Shown here piece by piece: positions 23,297-31,662 of a stretch of DNA of 64,000 nucleotides. The stretch is from Priestia filamentosa (GTDB lineage: Bacteria > Bacillota > Bacilli > Bacillales > Bacillaceae_H). Within the stretch, counting starts at the first letter, position 1; each line of letters starts with the position of its first letter. The DNA lies in the NCBI RefSeq assembly GCF_900177535.1, contig NZ_FXAJ01000002.1:62001-126000 (forward strand), given 5' to 3'. The notes beneath the pieces are model-generated. The model was not told the DNA's origin, did not search any database, and was given only the letters and a program-made list of their open reading frames with translations. Made by a program: the position numbers and the translations under genes.

Positions 23297-24396
23297 GTAG
23301 GCAAGTATGAAAGCCATCTCCACCAAGATTCAAAAGGTCCTCTAGGAAAAAATCTAAGCCAGACATTAGAGAAAAGAGAAAGGAGGCATGAAATGATTAT
23401 GAGAACTGAAACAGTAAGAAAGGCGTTATCTCTATCACCTAAACCAAGTCCCCAGCCATAAAATATATATGAGGAAAGTATATTTTGTAAAATGTAGCAG
23501 CTTAAAGCAGTTCGCCCAATCTCGGAAAGTCTTTTGAAGAAAAAACGGTTTTTCTTTTTTTCATATAACATGATTACAAGGCTAATATAGCCTAATGAAA
23601 GAAGGGGAGCAAATAAATAACGCACAGAAAACATAAAAAGCTCGCCTTGCACTATAAGAAGAAAGTTAAACGGAAGTGCTCCTATTCCGATCTTTAATAG
23701 CTTTTTTCTCCATCTTCTTCCACTTTCGTCAAAAGCGAAAACTCCAAGACATAAAAGCTTTCTGCCAAGCAGAAAAAGAAAAACGTTAAGAGGAATAATG
23801 AAAATAGACTCAGATCGGTAAATCCAAAAAGAATCAAAACGATACATAACTTGATCAATCCAGCTACCATCTCTATATAAATTTAGATTAACTTCATCAG
23901 AAAGGGCTGAAGAAAGTAATGTGAGGAGGAAGACAGAGACTACCATTAAAAAGTGAAGACTTCCTGTGCTAATCATTACTCTTTTGACTGTGCGATCACT
24001 TTTTGTGACAACAAATGAGACAATGATCGCTGTTATGGCATAGCTCATCAAAATGTCATATTCCATAACAAGAAGATAATGAACGTAGCCTTCTATTAAA
24101 AGTAGAAAGCAAGACCAGAGATAAAGTCCAGGCCAGCGTTCACCTCGTTTCAGCGCTCTTTTTCGTTTTAGTTCTAAACCAGCACCGAAAAGGAGTGTAA
24201 GCATTCCAAGAAACTTTCCGTTTACAAGGAAGAGCACAAATGCTTGAAGAATGCCGTTTGCTGTCTTCCAAAACTCTTCACCATTTCCAAAAAGTACGCT
24301 CGTATCTCCAAAAGAGGAAAAGAGCCAAATATTTGTGCCGAGCGTTCCAATAATGGCTAATCCACGCAGTATATCAAGTGCTTCTAATCGCTTCAT
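23281..24396 (-). CDS. DUF418 multi-helix membrane protein
   Basis: A 371-residue membrane protein with about ten helices. It opens with MKRLEALDILRGLAIIGTLGTN, the acyltransferase-like N-terminal signature of DUF418 proteins, and ends with the DUF418 pattern (SCYILQNILSS...FPRGPFESWWRWLSYL). Function is not known; some relatives affect surface components. I chose Met at 24396 (AAAAGG upstream), which overlaps the upstream gene's stop as ATGA, so the two are coupled. The frame extends 13 codons further upstream. Confidence 0.8.
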   Translation of the reverse strand: MKRLEALDILRGLAIIGTLGTNIWLFSSFGDTSVLFGNGEEFWKTANGILQAFVLFLVNGKFLGMLTLLFGAGLELKRKRALKRGERWPGLYLWSCFLLLIEGYVHYLLVMEYDILMSYAITAIIVSFVVTKSDRTVKRVMISTGSLHFLMVVSVFLLTLLSSALSDEVNLNLYRDGSWIDQVMYRFDSFWIYRSESIFIIPLNVFLFLLGRKLLCLGVFAFDESGRRWRKKLLKIGIGALPFNFLLIVQGELFMFSVRYLFAPLLSLGYISLVIMLYEKKKNRFFFKRLSEIGRTALSCYILQNILSSYIFYGWGLGLGDRDNAFLTVSVLIIISCLLSLFSNVWLRFFPRGPFESWWRWLSYLPTKKTN

Positions 24397-24947
24397 TGAG
24401 ATATCCTTTTCGAACGAGGTTTTTGCCGTGGCCAAATGGTGTAGCTAAAGCTAATAAAGAAATCAATGAGCAGGATGATTCCCCAATATTTTAGGAGAGA
24501 AGCAAGCCCAGCTGTTTGACTGTTATTTCCTATAAAAAAGATGAGGAAAAGGATAAGAAGAGAGCTAACGAGAAATGAAGCAGCATGCTTATAAAAACCA
24601 TATCTTTCAAATGAAGCATGCTCTTTTCCATAAAGGCGTCTCTTTTCAGGCTTTTGTTTTTTTATAAATCGATAAGAAAACTGTTTATCAGCCCACTGAA
24701 TCATACTATGACCATAAATAAGACTTACGCCAATGTAAACGGCTGCTAATCCATGTAGAGAAGTAGAGGTAGCGCCATTTTTTAAATCAATGTAAGTGAA
24801 AATAAGTAATAAAAGGTCAATAAGCGGTGTACAGGAAAGAACGATAATACTTAGCTTTTTTTGCCTCCATTTATATCTTAGGAAAAGACCTCCTAAGATA
24901 AATATCCAAAAGCTAATCTCACATAAGACGATGAAAAATCCAATCAT
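24393..24947 (-). CDS. Integral membrane protein, unknown, in a TetR-controlled unit
   Basis: About 184 residues with five hydrophobic segments: roughly 2-22, 33-52, 65-80, 120-140 and 148-168. A polar middle stretch has QWADKQFSYRFIKKQKPEKRR. It resembles uncharacterised Bacillus integral membrane proteins, but I cannot assign a name. The start at 24947 follows GGGGGA by eight bases on the minus strand. It is first in a two-gene unit with the DUF418 gene and faces the TetR gene across a shared palindrome, so it is probably the TetR target. Confidence 0.65.
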   Translation of the reverse strand: MIGFFIVLCEISFWIFILGGLFLRYKWRQKKLSIIVLSCTPLIDLLLLIFTYIDLKNGATSTSLHGLAAVYIGVSLIYGHSMIQWADKQFSYRFIKKQKPEKRRLYGKEHASFERYGFYKHAASFLVSSLLILFLIFFIGNNSQTAGLASLLKYWGIILLIDFFISFSYTIWPRQKPRSKRISQ

Positions 24948-24962
24948 ATAAATGTCCCCCTT

Positions 24963-25027
24963 TTTTAATACAGTTGTATTAAAAACAATATAGCACATGT
25001 GTATTAAAAAAGTAAATATGTTATAAT
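24963..25027. promoter_or_regulatory. Divergent control region with TetR operator and a start-proximal TATAAT
   Basis: TTTTAATAC and GTATTAAAA flank AGTT as a perfect palindrome (24963-24984), and an imperfect second copy (ATAGCACATGTGTATTAAAA) follows. TATAAT at 25022-25027 stands only six bases before the tetR ATG, predicting a leaderless tetR mRNA. The palindrome would let the repressor control both directions. Confidence 0.65.
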
Positions 25028-25033
25028 AAAGTT

Positions 25034-25624
25034 ATGCCAAAAATCGTCGATCATCAAAAACAACGTGAAAAAATCGCAGCAGCAGCATGGGAAGTAATTC
25101 GAACAAAAGGTATGGAGCAAGCTTCGATTCGCAACATTGCGAAACAGTCTGGATTTTCTGTTGGTTCTATTCGTCATTATTTTCCTTCTCAAGCTAGTTT
25201 GCTGACATTTGCAATGAACTTAGTATCAGAGCGGGTGAATGAACGAATTCACTCTATGTCTTTTGAGGGAGAACCTTTTAAAGTAATGAAAGAGTTTCTC
25301 CTGCAGTTTCTACCAACTACAAAAGAAAAAGAAGTCGAAATGGAGGTATGGATGGCCTTTATTATTAAATCTTTGTCAGACGATTCGTTGAAAGAAGCGA
25401 GTGACGAAGTGTATAAAGGAATCAAGTTTGGAGCAGCAAGCGTTATTGATGCTCTAAAAAAACTAAAACTGTTAAAGGACCACCTTGATGAAGAATATGA
25501 AGTTGAGCGACTTTTTGCTCTTCTTGATGGACTTGCTCTTCATGCAGTCTTACAGAAAACAGAATTTTCAACGGAGAAGCTTGAGAGAATTATTGAACAG
25601 CATTTAAAGTCTCTCTGTAAATAA
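25034..25624 (+). CDS. TetR family regulator, likely leaderless mRNA
   Basis: A 196-residue TetR repressor with the helix-turn-helix at about residues 12-55 (AAAAWEVIRTKG through SIRHYFPSQASLL) and a helical sensor domain resembling the PksA/BetI group. No ribosome site precedes ATG 25034; instead TATAAT ends six bases upstream, so transcription should start at or next to the A of ATG. Divergent from two membrane-protein genes and separated by a perfect palindrome it probably binds. The effector is unknown. Confidence 0.85.
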   Translation: MPKIVDHQKQREKIAAAAWEVIRTKGMEQASIRNIAKQSGFSVGSIRHYFPSQASLLTFAMNLVSERVNERIHSMSFEGEPFKVMKEFLLQFLPTTKEKEVEMEVWMAFIIKSLSDDSLKEASDEVYKGIKFGAASVIDALKKLKLLKDHLDEEYEVERLFALLDGLALHAVLQKTEFSTEKLERIIEQHLKSLCK

Positions 25625-25626
25625 CA

Positions 25627-25654
25627 AAAACCCTAGTTATGCTAGGGGTTTTTT
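25627..25654 (+). terminator. Terminator after tetR
   Basis: ACCCTAG/CTAGGGG stem, five-base loop, then six T. Confidence 0.88.
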
Positions 25655-25737
25655 GATGTTTAAATTAAGAAGAATTAGTATTTCTGCTTCAGTAGGGAAG
25701 GCTATTTCATAAATACATTGATTTGGAGAGATGGAAA

Positions 25738-26025
25738 ATGAAAAAATGGCTTTTCTTACTTGTGTTTGTTTTCTCAACTTTAACTTTACAAGCATGTGCT
25801 CCTAGTAAAGGGGATCCTTCTACATCAAACCGGAAAGAAGAAAATGAACAAAAAGACGGAAAAGGGGAAGAATCAAAACAGGAAAAAGAAAACGAGAAGA
25901 AAGAGGAAAAAGAAAAGAAACAAGAGGGAAAAGATGAGAAAGAGAACAAAGAATTAAATATGGACGATTACCAAGGTGACAGTGATGATAGTGATGAGAA
26001 GAAAAAGAAAAAAGATGATGATTAA
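25738..26025 (+). CDS. Small Lys/Glu-rich lipoprotein, unknown
   Basis: 95 residues. The signal peptide ends in the lipobox LTLQAC (Cys near residue 20), so the mature protein is lipid-anchored outside the membrane. The remaining 75 residues are almost wholly charged and low-complexity (Lys, Glu, Asp with few hydrophobics), ending in a DDSDEKKKKKDDD type tail. Such a chain is expected to be disordered and could act as a spacer or cation binder. I chose ATG 25738 because GGAGAG lies seven bases upstream and Lys-Lys begins the signal peptide. No named family. Confidence 0.7.
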   Translation: MKKWLFLLVFVFSTLTLQACAPSKGDPSTSNRKEENEQKDGKGEESKQEKENEKKEEKEKKQEGKDEKENKELNMDDYQGDSDDSDEKKKKKDDD

Positions 26026-26100
26026 TCGTGTACTTTACTCTAGGCGTTCTTCTTCTTTTTGATTACAATAAAGAGAGCTGAAAAAGAAAGAAGGGCACAT

Positions 26101-26469
26101 ATGCTATTTTCATTTTCTCGTATTGACCACGTTCAACTTACAGGGCCAAAAGGGTGTGAAGAAAAAGCAAGGAGCTTTTACAATGGAATTTTAGGTTTGA
26201 AGGAAATTCCAAAGCCGTCAAGTGTTAAAAGTAGTGGAGGATGCTGGTTTGTGATAGGAACACAGGAAATTCATATTGGCATCGAAGATCCGTTTACACC
26301 GCCAGTTAAAGCTCATCCTGCGTTTGTTATTCAAAACATAGAAGAGTTAAGAAGTCATCTCAAGGAGCAGGCAATTGAAATAAAGGAAGATCGTCCAATT
26401 GTAGGAAGAACGCGTTTTTTCGTTCGCGATCCTTTTGGTAACCGCCTTGAATTTCTAGAATATGAATAA
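26101..26469 (+). CDS. VOC/glyoxalase-fold protein
   Basis: A 122-residue single VOC-superfamily protein. It has the two beta-alpha-beta-beta-beta modules: RIDHVQLTGPKGCEEKARSFYNGILGLKE at the start, and TRFFVRDPFGNRLEFLEYE at the end. Potential metal ligands are His9 in IDHVQ, His in EIHIGIE and the Glu near the C-terminus. It could be a glyoxalase, a dioxygenase or a drug-binding protein; genomic context does not decide. The start at 26101 has AGAAGGG upstream. Confidence 0.75.
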   Translation: MLFSFSRIDHVQLTGPKGCEEKARSFYNGILGLKEIPKPSSVKSSGGCWFVIGTQEIHIGIEDPFTPPVKAHPAFVIQNIEELRSHLKEQAIEIKEDRPIVGRTRFFVRDPFGNRLEFLEYE

Positions 26470-26491
26470 GCGCAGGAAACCTCCTGCGCTT
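26468..26491. terminator. Bidirectional terminator
   Basis: AAGCGCAGG pairs with CCTGCGCTT between two convergent genes; the T-tract is short (TTATATTC). Confidence 0.7.
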
Positions 26492-26496
26492 ATATT

Positions 26497-26895
26497 CTAA
26501 AGCGGTAACGAAAAAGCAATATAGTCTAGAGCTAAAGCTTGTTCTTCTTCCTCATCTGAAACATGATGTTTTTTAACGGCTGCTGAAAGAACATCTCCAA
26601 CTGTTTCATATTCCTCAAAGTGCTCTTCAACTGTTTTGATAAAAGAATCTTGATCAAAAGCAGAACTTAACGCATCTGGCAACTGTTTTACAGTATTGCC
26701 GACTGCTTCTAACAGTTCTTTTTTATCAACAGCGAGCTTTGTAGCTGGCTGTATTGTTCCATGACTTTCTCTGTGTTCAAGTGGTGTTTGTTTTTTCTCA
26801 TTGATGATGCTTTGTTGTTCATCTGTAAATGAAAGATGTGAAATGCCTTCATTAAGCTGTTGCTCTTGTTCATTTGTTAGTTCAGTTGTAGCCAT
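26497..26895 (-). CDS. Acidic hypothetical protein
   Basis: A 132-residue, Glu/Gln-rich soluble protein with no signal peptide or membrane helix. It appears helical, with a polar first half (TNEQEQQLNEGISHLSFTDEQQ) and a second half holding FDQDSFIKTVEEHFEEYETVGDVLSAAVKKHH. I recognise no family. AAGGAGAG lies nine bases before the ATG, and a terminator follows, so it is expressed as a single gene. Confidence 0.55.
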   Translation of the reverse strand: MATTELTNEQEQQLNEGISHLSFTDEQQSIINEKKQTPLEHRESHGTIQPATKLAVDKKELLEAVGNTVKQLPDALSSAFDQDSFIKTVEEHFEEYETVGDVLSAAVKKHHVSDEEEEQALALDYIAFSLPL

Positions 26896-26964
26896 GATAT
26901 CTCTCCTTCATTTTCAGGGTTACATAAAAAATACCACAATCAGAAAAAACTAAACGTCCTACGC

Positions 26965-27573
26965 TTAGAAAGAATGTATAATCATATAAATAACAATCCC
27001 CCAAATAATAAGTGCGGCACTTTTATTTAACAGGTAGACGGTTTTTCCAGAGGAATCAACAGTTTGTACAAAACGACCTGCAACAGCCAGAAAGAAAAAC
27101 CATGCCCATGAAACTAAAATAGCAGCAAGCGTAAACCAGATTTTATTTTCTCCGCTATAAAGAAGCGAGTTAGAACCAATAACTCCAATTGTATCTAAAA
27201 GGGCATGAGGGTTAAGAAGAGAAACGGAAAGGGCAAAGCTTATCTGTTTTTTTGAAGATAAAGCTTCTGTTTTTTCGTTCTCTTGCTGCTTTGTTTGCCA
27301 AATTGTCCATCCCATATAAGTTAAAAAGATAATTCCACAGCTATAAAACACAGTTTTTAAAAAAGGGACTTGCAATAACAAAATGGAAAGGCCCAGAACA
27401 GAAGTTAAAATAAGAACTGTATCACATATTGAAGCAGTAATGACAGAAGGGAAGGCTTTTTTTAAAGAGGATTGACTTCCTCCTTGATTAAAAATAAATA
27501 CATTTTGAACTCCAAGGGGCAAAATAAGCCCTAAAGCTAAAAAAACTCCATGAATAAATGCTTGAATCATCAT
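26965..27573 (-). CDS. LysE/ArgO-family amino-acid exporter (YisU-like)
   Basis: A 202-residue, six-helix LysE-type exporter. The start HGVFLALGLILPLGVQNVFIFNQG is the hallmark of the LysE/ArgO branch, and SLLNPHALLDTIGVIGS is the second conserved block. It probably exports a basic or other amino acid. It diverges from a MocR-type regulator, and B. subtilis has the same pair (yisU/yisV), so control by that regulator is expected. AAAGGTGAG precedes the ATG pair; 27573 or the next Met is the start. Confidence 0.87.
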   Translation of the reverse strand: MMIQAFIHGVFLALGLILPLGVQNVFIFNQGGSQSSLKKAFPSVITASICDTVLILTSVLGLSILLLQVPFLKTVFYSCGIIFLTYMGWTIWQTKQQENEKTEALSSKKQISFALSVSLLNPHALLDTIGVIGSNSLLYSGENKIWFTLAAILVSWAWFFFLAVAGRFVQTVDSSGKTVYLLNKSAALIIWGIVIYMIIHSF

Positions 27574-27695
27574 TTTCTCACCTTTTCTTTATAGTCTTTC
27601 TATAGAATAGTAAAAGAAAAAGCTCTTGTCCCCACCCATTTAAGAGGGCATTAACCCAACCAAATGCTAAAATAAAGAAAGGAGGTGGTGTATTT

Positions 27696-29159
27696 TTGGA
27701 TTGGAAGCCAAATCGTTATGAAGAGAAACCGCTATATAAGCAAATTACCGACTATATGAAAAGGAAAATCGAAAGAGGAGAATGGGGATATGATACAAAA
27801 ATCCCTTCACAGCGGTATCTTGCCTCTTGGTTTAATGTAAATCGGAGTACGATTGTCTCAGCTCTTCAAAATTTAATAGCAGAAGGATATGTTGAAGGAG
27901 AGTATGGGGGAGGAACAAAGGTCACATATGGAAAATGGGAGAAGCAATCACCTTTGCCAAATTGGACCGCATATATTGAAAAAGGGAGTCACTATCCAAA
28001 CCAGCCTTTTATTCAGAAGATTAATCAATATGAATTTGAAAAAGATCTGATTCGGTTAGGAACAGGAGAATTAAGCGCGGATTTACTTCCGAAAAAGCTT
28101 TTTCAACAGTTGATGAGTTCCGCAGATGAAACAGACTTTCATCTCGGCTACTCTGAGCCTAAAGGGGATGTGCAGCTAAGAGAAGCGATTAGCAAACGAT
28201 TGCGAGAAAAAGGAATTTATACAACACCATCTTCTATTTTAATCGTCTCAGGAGCCCTTCAAGCTATCCAACTGCTGTCACTTAGCTTATTAGAAAGATC
28301 AGCCCGTATTTTAGTAGAACGTCCTTCTTATTTATATTCAGTAAATGCCCTTCAGTCTGCTGGAATCAAATTAATTGGAATAGAAAGAAGTATGAACAAA
28401 CCTCTATCAATTGAAAAAGTAGAACAGTTAAAAAATCGTTTTGATCTTTCCTTGTTTTATGTGAACCCAACGTTTCATAATCCAACAGGAGCTTTAATGG
28501 GGGAAGATGAAAGAAAAGCACTTGTTGAAAACAGTATTCGCATGGGGCTTCCTATAATTGAAGATTCAGCTTATGAAGATTTATGGATTGATGAAAAGCC
28601 TCCTCTTCCGCTTAAGAGCTATGATAAAAGTGGACAAGTTCTTTATTTAGGAACGATGTCCAAGTTAGTAAGTCCAGGGCTAAGGATAGGATGGGTTGTT
28701 GGACAAGAGGGAGTTATTGAACGTTTAGCAGATACAAAAATGCAAACAGACTATGGATCAAGTACAGTTTCACAATATGTTGCTAGAAGGTGGATGTTAA
28801 GCGAAAAATATGAAGAACATGGCGCATATGTACGAAAGATGTTAAAAAAGAGAAGGGATTTTATGCAATTTCTTCTAGAATGCTATTTTTCGCATCTTGC
28901 TACATGGACTATACCAAAAGGCGGATTTTATATATGGGTTGTGTTTCACTTTCCTTTGAACTTTGATAAGTTATTTAAAAAAGGAGTCGAAAAAGGCATT
29001 TTAATTGCACCTGGACATATATACGACAGATTAGACCGTACATCACTGCGTCTTTCATATTCTTATGCTTCACTAGAAGAAATGGATAAGGGACTTAGAA
29101 TACTAGCAGAACTTATTGAAAAAGAAGTGTTAATGCAAAAAAAGGAAAATAAGCTGTGA
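27696..29159 (+). CDS. MocR-type regulator, GntR DNA-binding domain fused to an aminotransferase fold (YisV-like)
   Basis: 487 residues. A GntR winged helix spans about 10-80 (PLYKQITDYMKRKIERGEW, then IPSQRYLASWFNVNRSTIVSALQNL). From about 120 onward it is a fold-type I PLP enzyme. The PLP Lys is in GTMSKLVSPGLRIGW, and VNPTFHNPTGALM and EDSAYEDLWID are the usual cofactor-contact segments. MocR proteins sense PLP or an amino compound and often do not act as transaminases. It should regulate the divergent LysE exporter. The TTG start is set by AAAGGAGGTGGTG. Confidence 0.88.
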   Translation: MDWKPNRYEEKPLYKQITDYMKRKIERGEWGYDTKIPSQRYLASWFNVNRSTIVSALQNLIAEGYVEGEYGGGTKVTYGKWEKQSPLPNWTAYIEKGSHYPNQPFIQKINQYEFEKDLIRLGTGELSADLLPKKLFQQLMSSADETDFHLGYSEPKGDVQLREAISKRLREKGIYTTPSSILIVSGALQAIQLLSLSLLERSARILVERPSYLYSVNALQSAGIKLIGIERSMNKPLSIEKVEQLKNRFDLSLFYVNPTFHNPTGALMGEDERKALVENSIRMGLPIIEDSAYEDLWIDEKPPLPLKSYDKSGQVLYLGTMSKLVSPGLRIGWVVGQEGVIERLADTKMQTDYGSSTVSQYVARRWMLSEKYEEHGAYVRKMLKKRRDFMQFLLECYFSHLATWTIPKGGFYIWVVFHFPLNFDKLFKKGVEKGILIAPGHIYDRLDRTSLRLSYSYASLEEMDKGLRILAELIEKEVLMQKKENKL

Positions 29160-29229
29160 TGCAGCGAGAACATAAAAATAAATTTTATCGATGAAGACGT
29201 TTACGTATAAGCATTGGGAGGGAAAGGAA

Positions 29230-29742
29230 ATGGAAAGACGTTATCCAATTGGAACATTTGTTAAGCCAAGTACGTTTACTCAAGAAGATAAGAAATCTTA
29301 CATAGATGAAATAAAAAACTTGCCAGAGCGACTAACAAAAGCTGTTGAATCTCTTGAAGAAAGAGCACTTGATAAAGCGTATCGTGATGGTGGTTGGACG
29401 ATTCGCCAAGTTGTGCATCATGTGGCAGACAGTCACATGAACAGTTTTATTCGTTTTAAGCTAGCGTTAACAGAAGAAAATCCAACAATTCGTCCGTATG
29501 ATGAAGGAAAGTGGGCGGAACTTCCAGATTATAAAGCAGACGTGCATGAATCTTTGCTTCTTCTACAAGCACTTCATAGACGCTGGGTAACCCTTCTAGA
29601 AAGGATGACTGAAGAAGATTACGGGCGAACGTTTAGACATCCTGAAACAGAAGAAACGCTAACATTATACGAAGCTCTTGCTCTATATGCATGGCATGGA
29701 AATCACCACCTTGCACACGTGAATATAGTTGGAGAGAAATAA
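29230..29742 (+). CDS. BstA/YfiT-like DinB-family metal enzyme (bacillithiol transferase family)
   Basis: A 170-residue four-helix DinB-fold protein. It matches YfiT/BstA: YPIGTFVKPSTFT at the start, WTIRQVVHHVADSHMNSFIRFKLALTE (metal His), and YAWHGNHHLAHV at the end with the second and third His ligands. BstA-type proteins join bacillithiol to electrophiles in detoxification, and this fold also includes related metal-dependent hydrolases. ATG 29230 follows GGGAGGGAAAGG. It is 66 bases before the beta-helix gene on the same strand. Confidence 0.82.
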   Translation: MERRYPIGTFVKPSTFTQEDKKSYIDEIKNLPERLTKAVESLEERALDKAYRDGGWTIRQVVHHVADSHMNSFIRFKLALTEENPTIRPYDEGKWAELPDYKADVHESLLLLQALHRRWVTLLERMTEEDYGRTFRHPETEETLTLYEALALYAWHGNHHLAHVNIVGEK

Positions 29743-29807
29743 GAGTGTAAAAGAAAATCGAAAAAGTAGAATGTAATAAAAAATTGATGAGTTGTGAGGT
29801 GGCTTTC

Positions 29808-31607
29808 ATGATTAACGAAAACGTTCTTTTGGTGTCCAAGACATCTTCTGATTCTTTTAGGTCTGTTAGTGAGGCGATTGCCAATGCAGACAATGGAACC
29901 AAAATTATCATTGAACCTGGTATATATTATGAAAATGTCCCTCTTAAGATTGACAAAGAAATTTCTCTTGTTGGACATGGACATCCTTCTGAAGTAATTG
30001 TATGTAATATTTTAACGCCAGTTGCGTCTGTCTATGCGAAAGAAGCAAAAATCCAAAATATAACCTTTTACCGCGGTACAGAAAAGAAACAAAGCGATTT
30101 TGGAGTGGTGGTCTTAGCTGGAGAGAGTATTTTTGAAAATTGTCATTTCATATCTGAAACGGCTTACGGTATAAAAGTTGCTGGAATAGAAGCAAACCCA
30201 TTTTTTAAAAACTGTCAGCTTTATTTCTGTAATGGAGTTGGAGCACATCTGACAAGCAATGCAAAGAGTCGATTTGAGAATTGTTCTATTTATCACAATA
30301 AGGGTTCAAATGTTGTTGCAGATAATGGGGCACATCCTTCCTTTGAAAACTGCCGTATTTGGGGAAGCAAGCAAACAGGTGTGTATGCGAGTGGAGAAAG
30401 CATTGTATCTATTCGCTCCTCTAAGATTTTTCAGAATGAGAATACAAATCTTGTTGTAACAGATGAAGCTAGAGGGGACATTTATTCATCGAAAATTTTT
30501 GAAGGAAAAACCCGGGGAATTGTCGTAGAAAACAACGGTCATGTTTGGATTGAGCACAGTGATATTTACGAACATCTTCATTCTAATATTGCGGTTCTCT
30601 CAGATAGTACATTTCGTGCCACTCGCTGCCGTATTCATCATAGCGTATACGAAGGAATTTTTATTACACAGCGAGGTGAAGCGTTTTTAAAAGAATCCTC
30701 TGTTTATAGCAATAAAGGTCATAATGTTTCGGTTTCGGAGAAGGGCCATATAAGTATGAGTGATTCGCAAATTTATGATAGTAAACAAAACGGCCTTCTC
30801 CTTGAAAAAAACGGAGAAGGCACGCTTGAGAGATGTGATATTCATCATAATCACTATGCAAATATTAAAATAAGAGAAAAAGGAAGCATAACGGCAAGTG
30901 AATGCTCTGTTTACAATAGCGAACAAAATGGCCTTTGGATTAAGGAAGAAAGCTCGGCTTTTTTCTATCGTTGCCGCTTATTTAAAAACGGTTATTCAAA
31001 TATTCATTCAAGGTTGAACAGCCATGTTACGCTTTCCCATTCTGAAAGCTATGAAAGTCGGGAAAATGGCATATGGGCAACAAGATCAGCAAATGTACAT
31101 TTAAAAAAATGCCATATTTATAAAAATGAAGCTGCAAATGTTCAAGTTGAAAAAAAGTCTGTAGTTACAATAGAAGATTGTCATATTTACGATGGAGAGC
31201 AAGAAGGAGTTCTCGTTAACGAATGGTCGAAAGTACTTGTTTCACACTCGAAAATTTGTGCTCATGAATGGGATGGCGTTGTTGTAAGGGAAGGAAGCTA
31301 CCTTTCAATGGAGCATAGTGCTATCTATGACGGTGCACAGCATGGGTTGTTCGTTGAAAGGGAAGGAACATGTGAAGTCATTCATTGTGAGATTTATAAT
31401 CACCAAGGTTCAAATACAGGTGTTGCAACAAAGGGATTTTTATCTCTTAAAAAATCTTTTCTTCACAATGCGAACAAATTTGGTGTTTTTGCTGTTGATG
31501 AAGGGGAAGCAACAGTAAGTCAATGTGAAATTCATCATCATAAAGAAGGCGACTTTCGTGCAACTGAAGAAAGTCAAATTTATCGAAACGAAAAAAAACA
31601 AGAATAA
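29808..31607 (+). CDS. Right-handed parallel beta-helix protein with two-coil super-repeat
   Basis: About 599 residues, no signal peptide. After a pectate-lyase-like start (FRSVSEAIANADNGTKIIIEPGIYYENVPLKI), the chain is built from roughly 23-residue beta-helix coils. From about residue 145 they alternate regularly: one coil ends with SNxxV/ANIxV and the next with NGLxV or QTGVYV. Together they form a 46-residue unit (for example CDIHHNHYANIKIREKG then CSVYNSEQNGLWIKEES). It is a cytoplasmic NosD/PbH1-type protein without a visible catalytic motif. Its role is unknown; a scaffold or carbohydrate-binding function is only a guess. ATG 29808 follows GAGGTGG. Confidence 0.8.
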   Translation: MINENVLLVSKTSSDSFRSVSEAIANADNGTKIIIEPGIYYENVPLKIDKEISLVGHGHPSEVIVCNILTPVASVYAKEAKIQNITFYRGTEKKQSDFGVVVLAGESIFENCHFISETAYGIKVAGIEANPFFKNCQLYFCNGVGAHLTSNAKSRFENCSIYHNKGSNVVADNGAHPSFENCRIWGSKQTGVYASGESIVSIRSSKIFQNENTNLVVTDEARGDIYSSKIFEGKTRGIVVENNGHVWIEHSDIYEHLHSNIAVLSDSTFRATRCRIHHSVYEGIFITQRGEAFLKESSVYSNKGHNVSVSEKGHISMSDSQIYDSKQNGLLLEKNGEGTLERCDIHHNHYANIKIREKGSITASECSVYNSEQNGLWIKEESSAFFYRCRLFKNGYSNIHSRLNSHVTLSHSESYESRENGIWATRSANVHLKKCHIYKNEAANVQVEKKSVVTIEDCHIYDGEQEGVLVNEWSKVLVSHSKICAHEWDGVVVREGSYLSMEHSAIYDGAQHGLFVEREGTCEVIHCEIYNHQGSNTGVATKGFLSLKKSFLHNANKFGVFAVDEGEATVSQCEIHHHKEGDFRATEESQIYRNEKKQE

Positions 31608-31608
31608 G

Positions 31609-31651
31609 AAAAAAGGTGAAAAAGCAAGAAAAGCTCTTTTTCACCTTTTTT
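31609..31651. terminator. Bidirectional terminator between beta-helix and reductase genes
   Basis: AAAAAGGTGAAAAAGC pairs with GCTCTTTTTCACCTTTTTT. A-runs and T-runs on both flanks serve two convergent genes. Confidence 0.88.
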
Positions 31652-31662
31652 AAATGAAAAAT

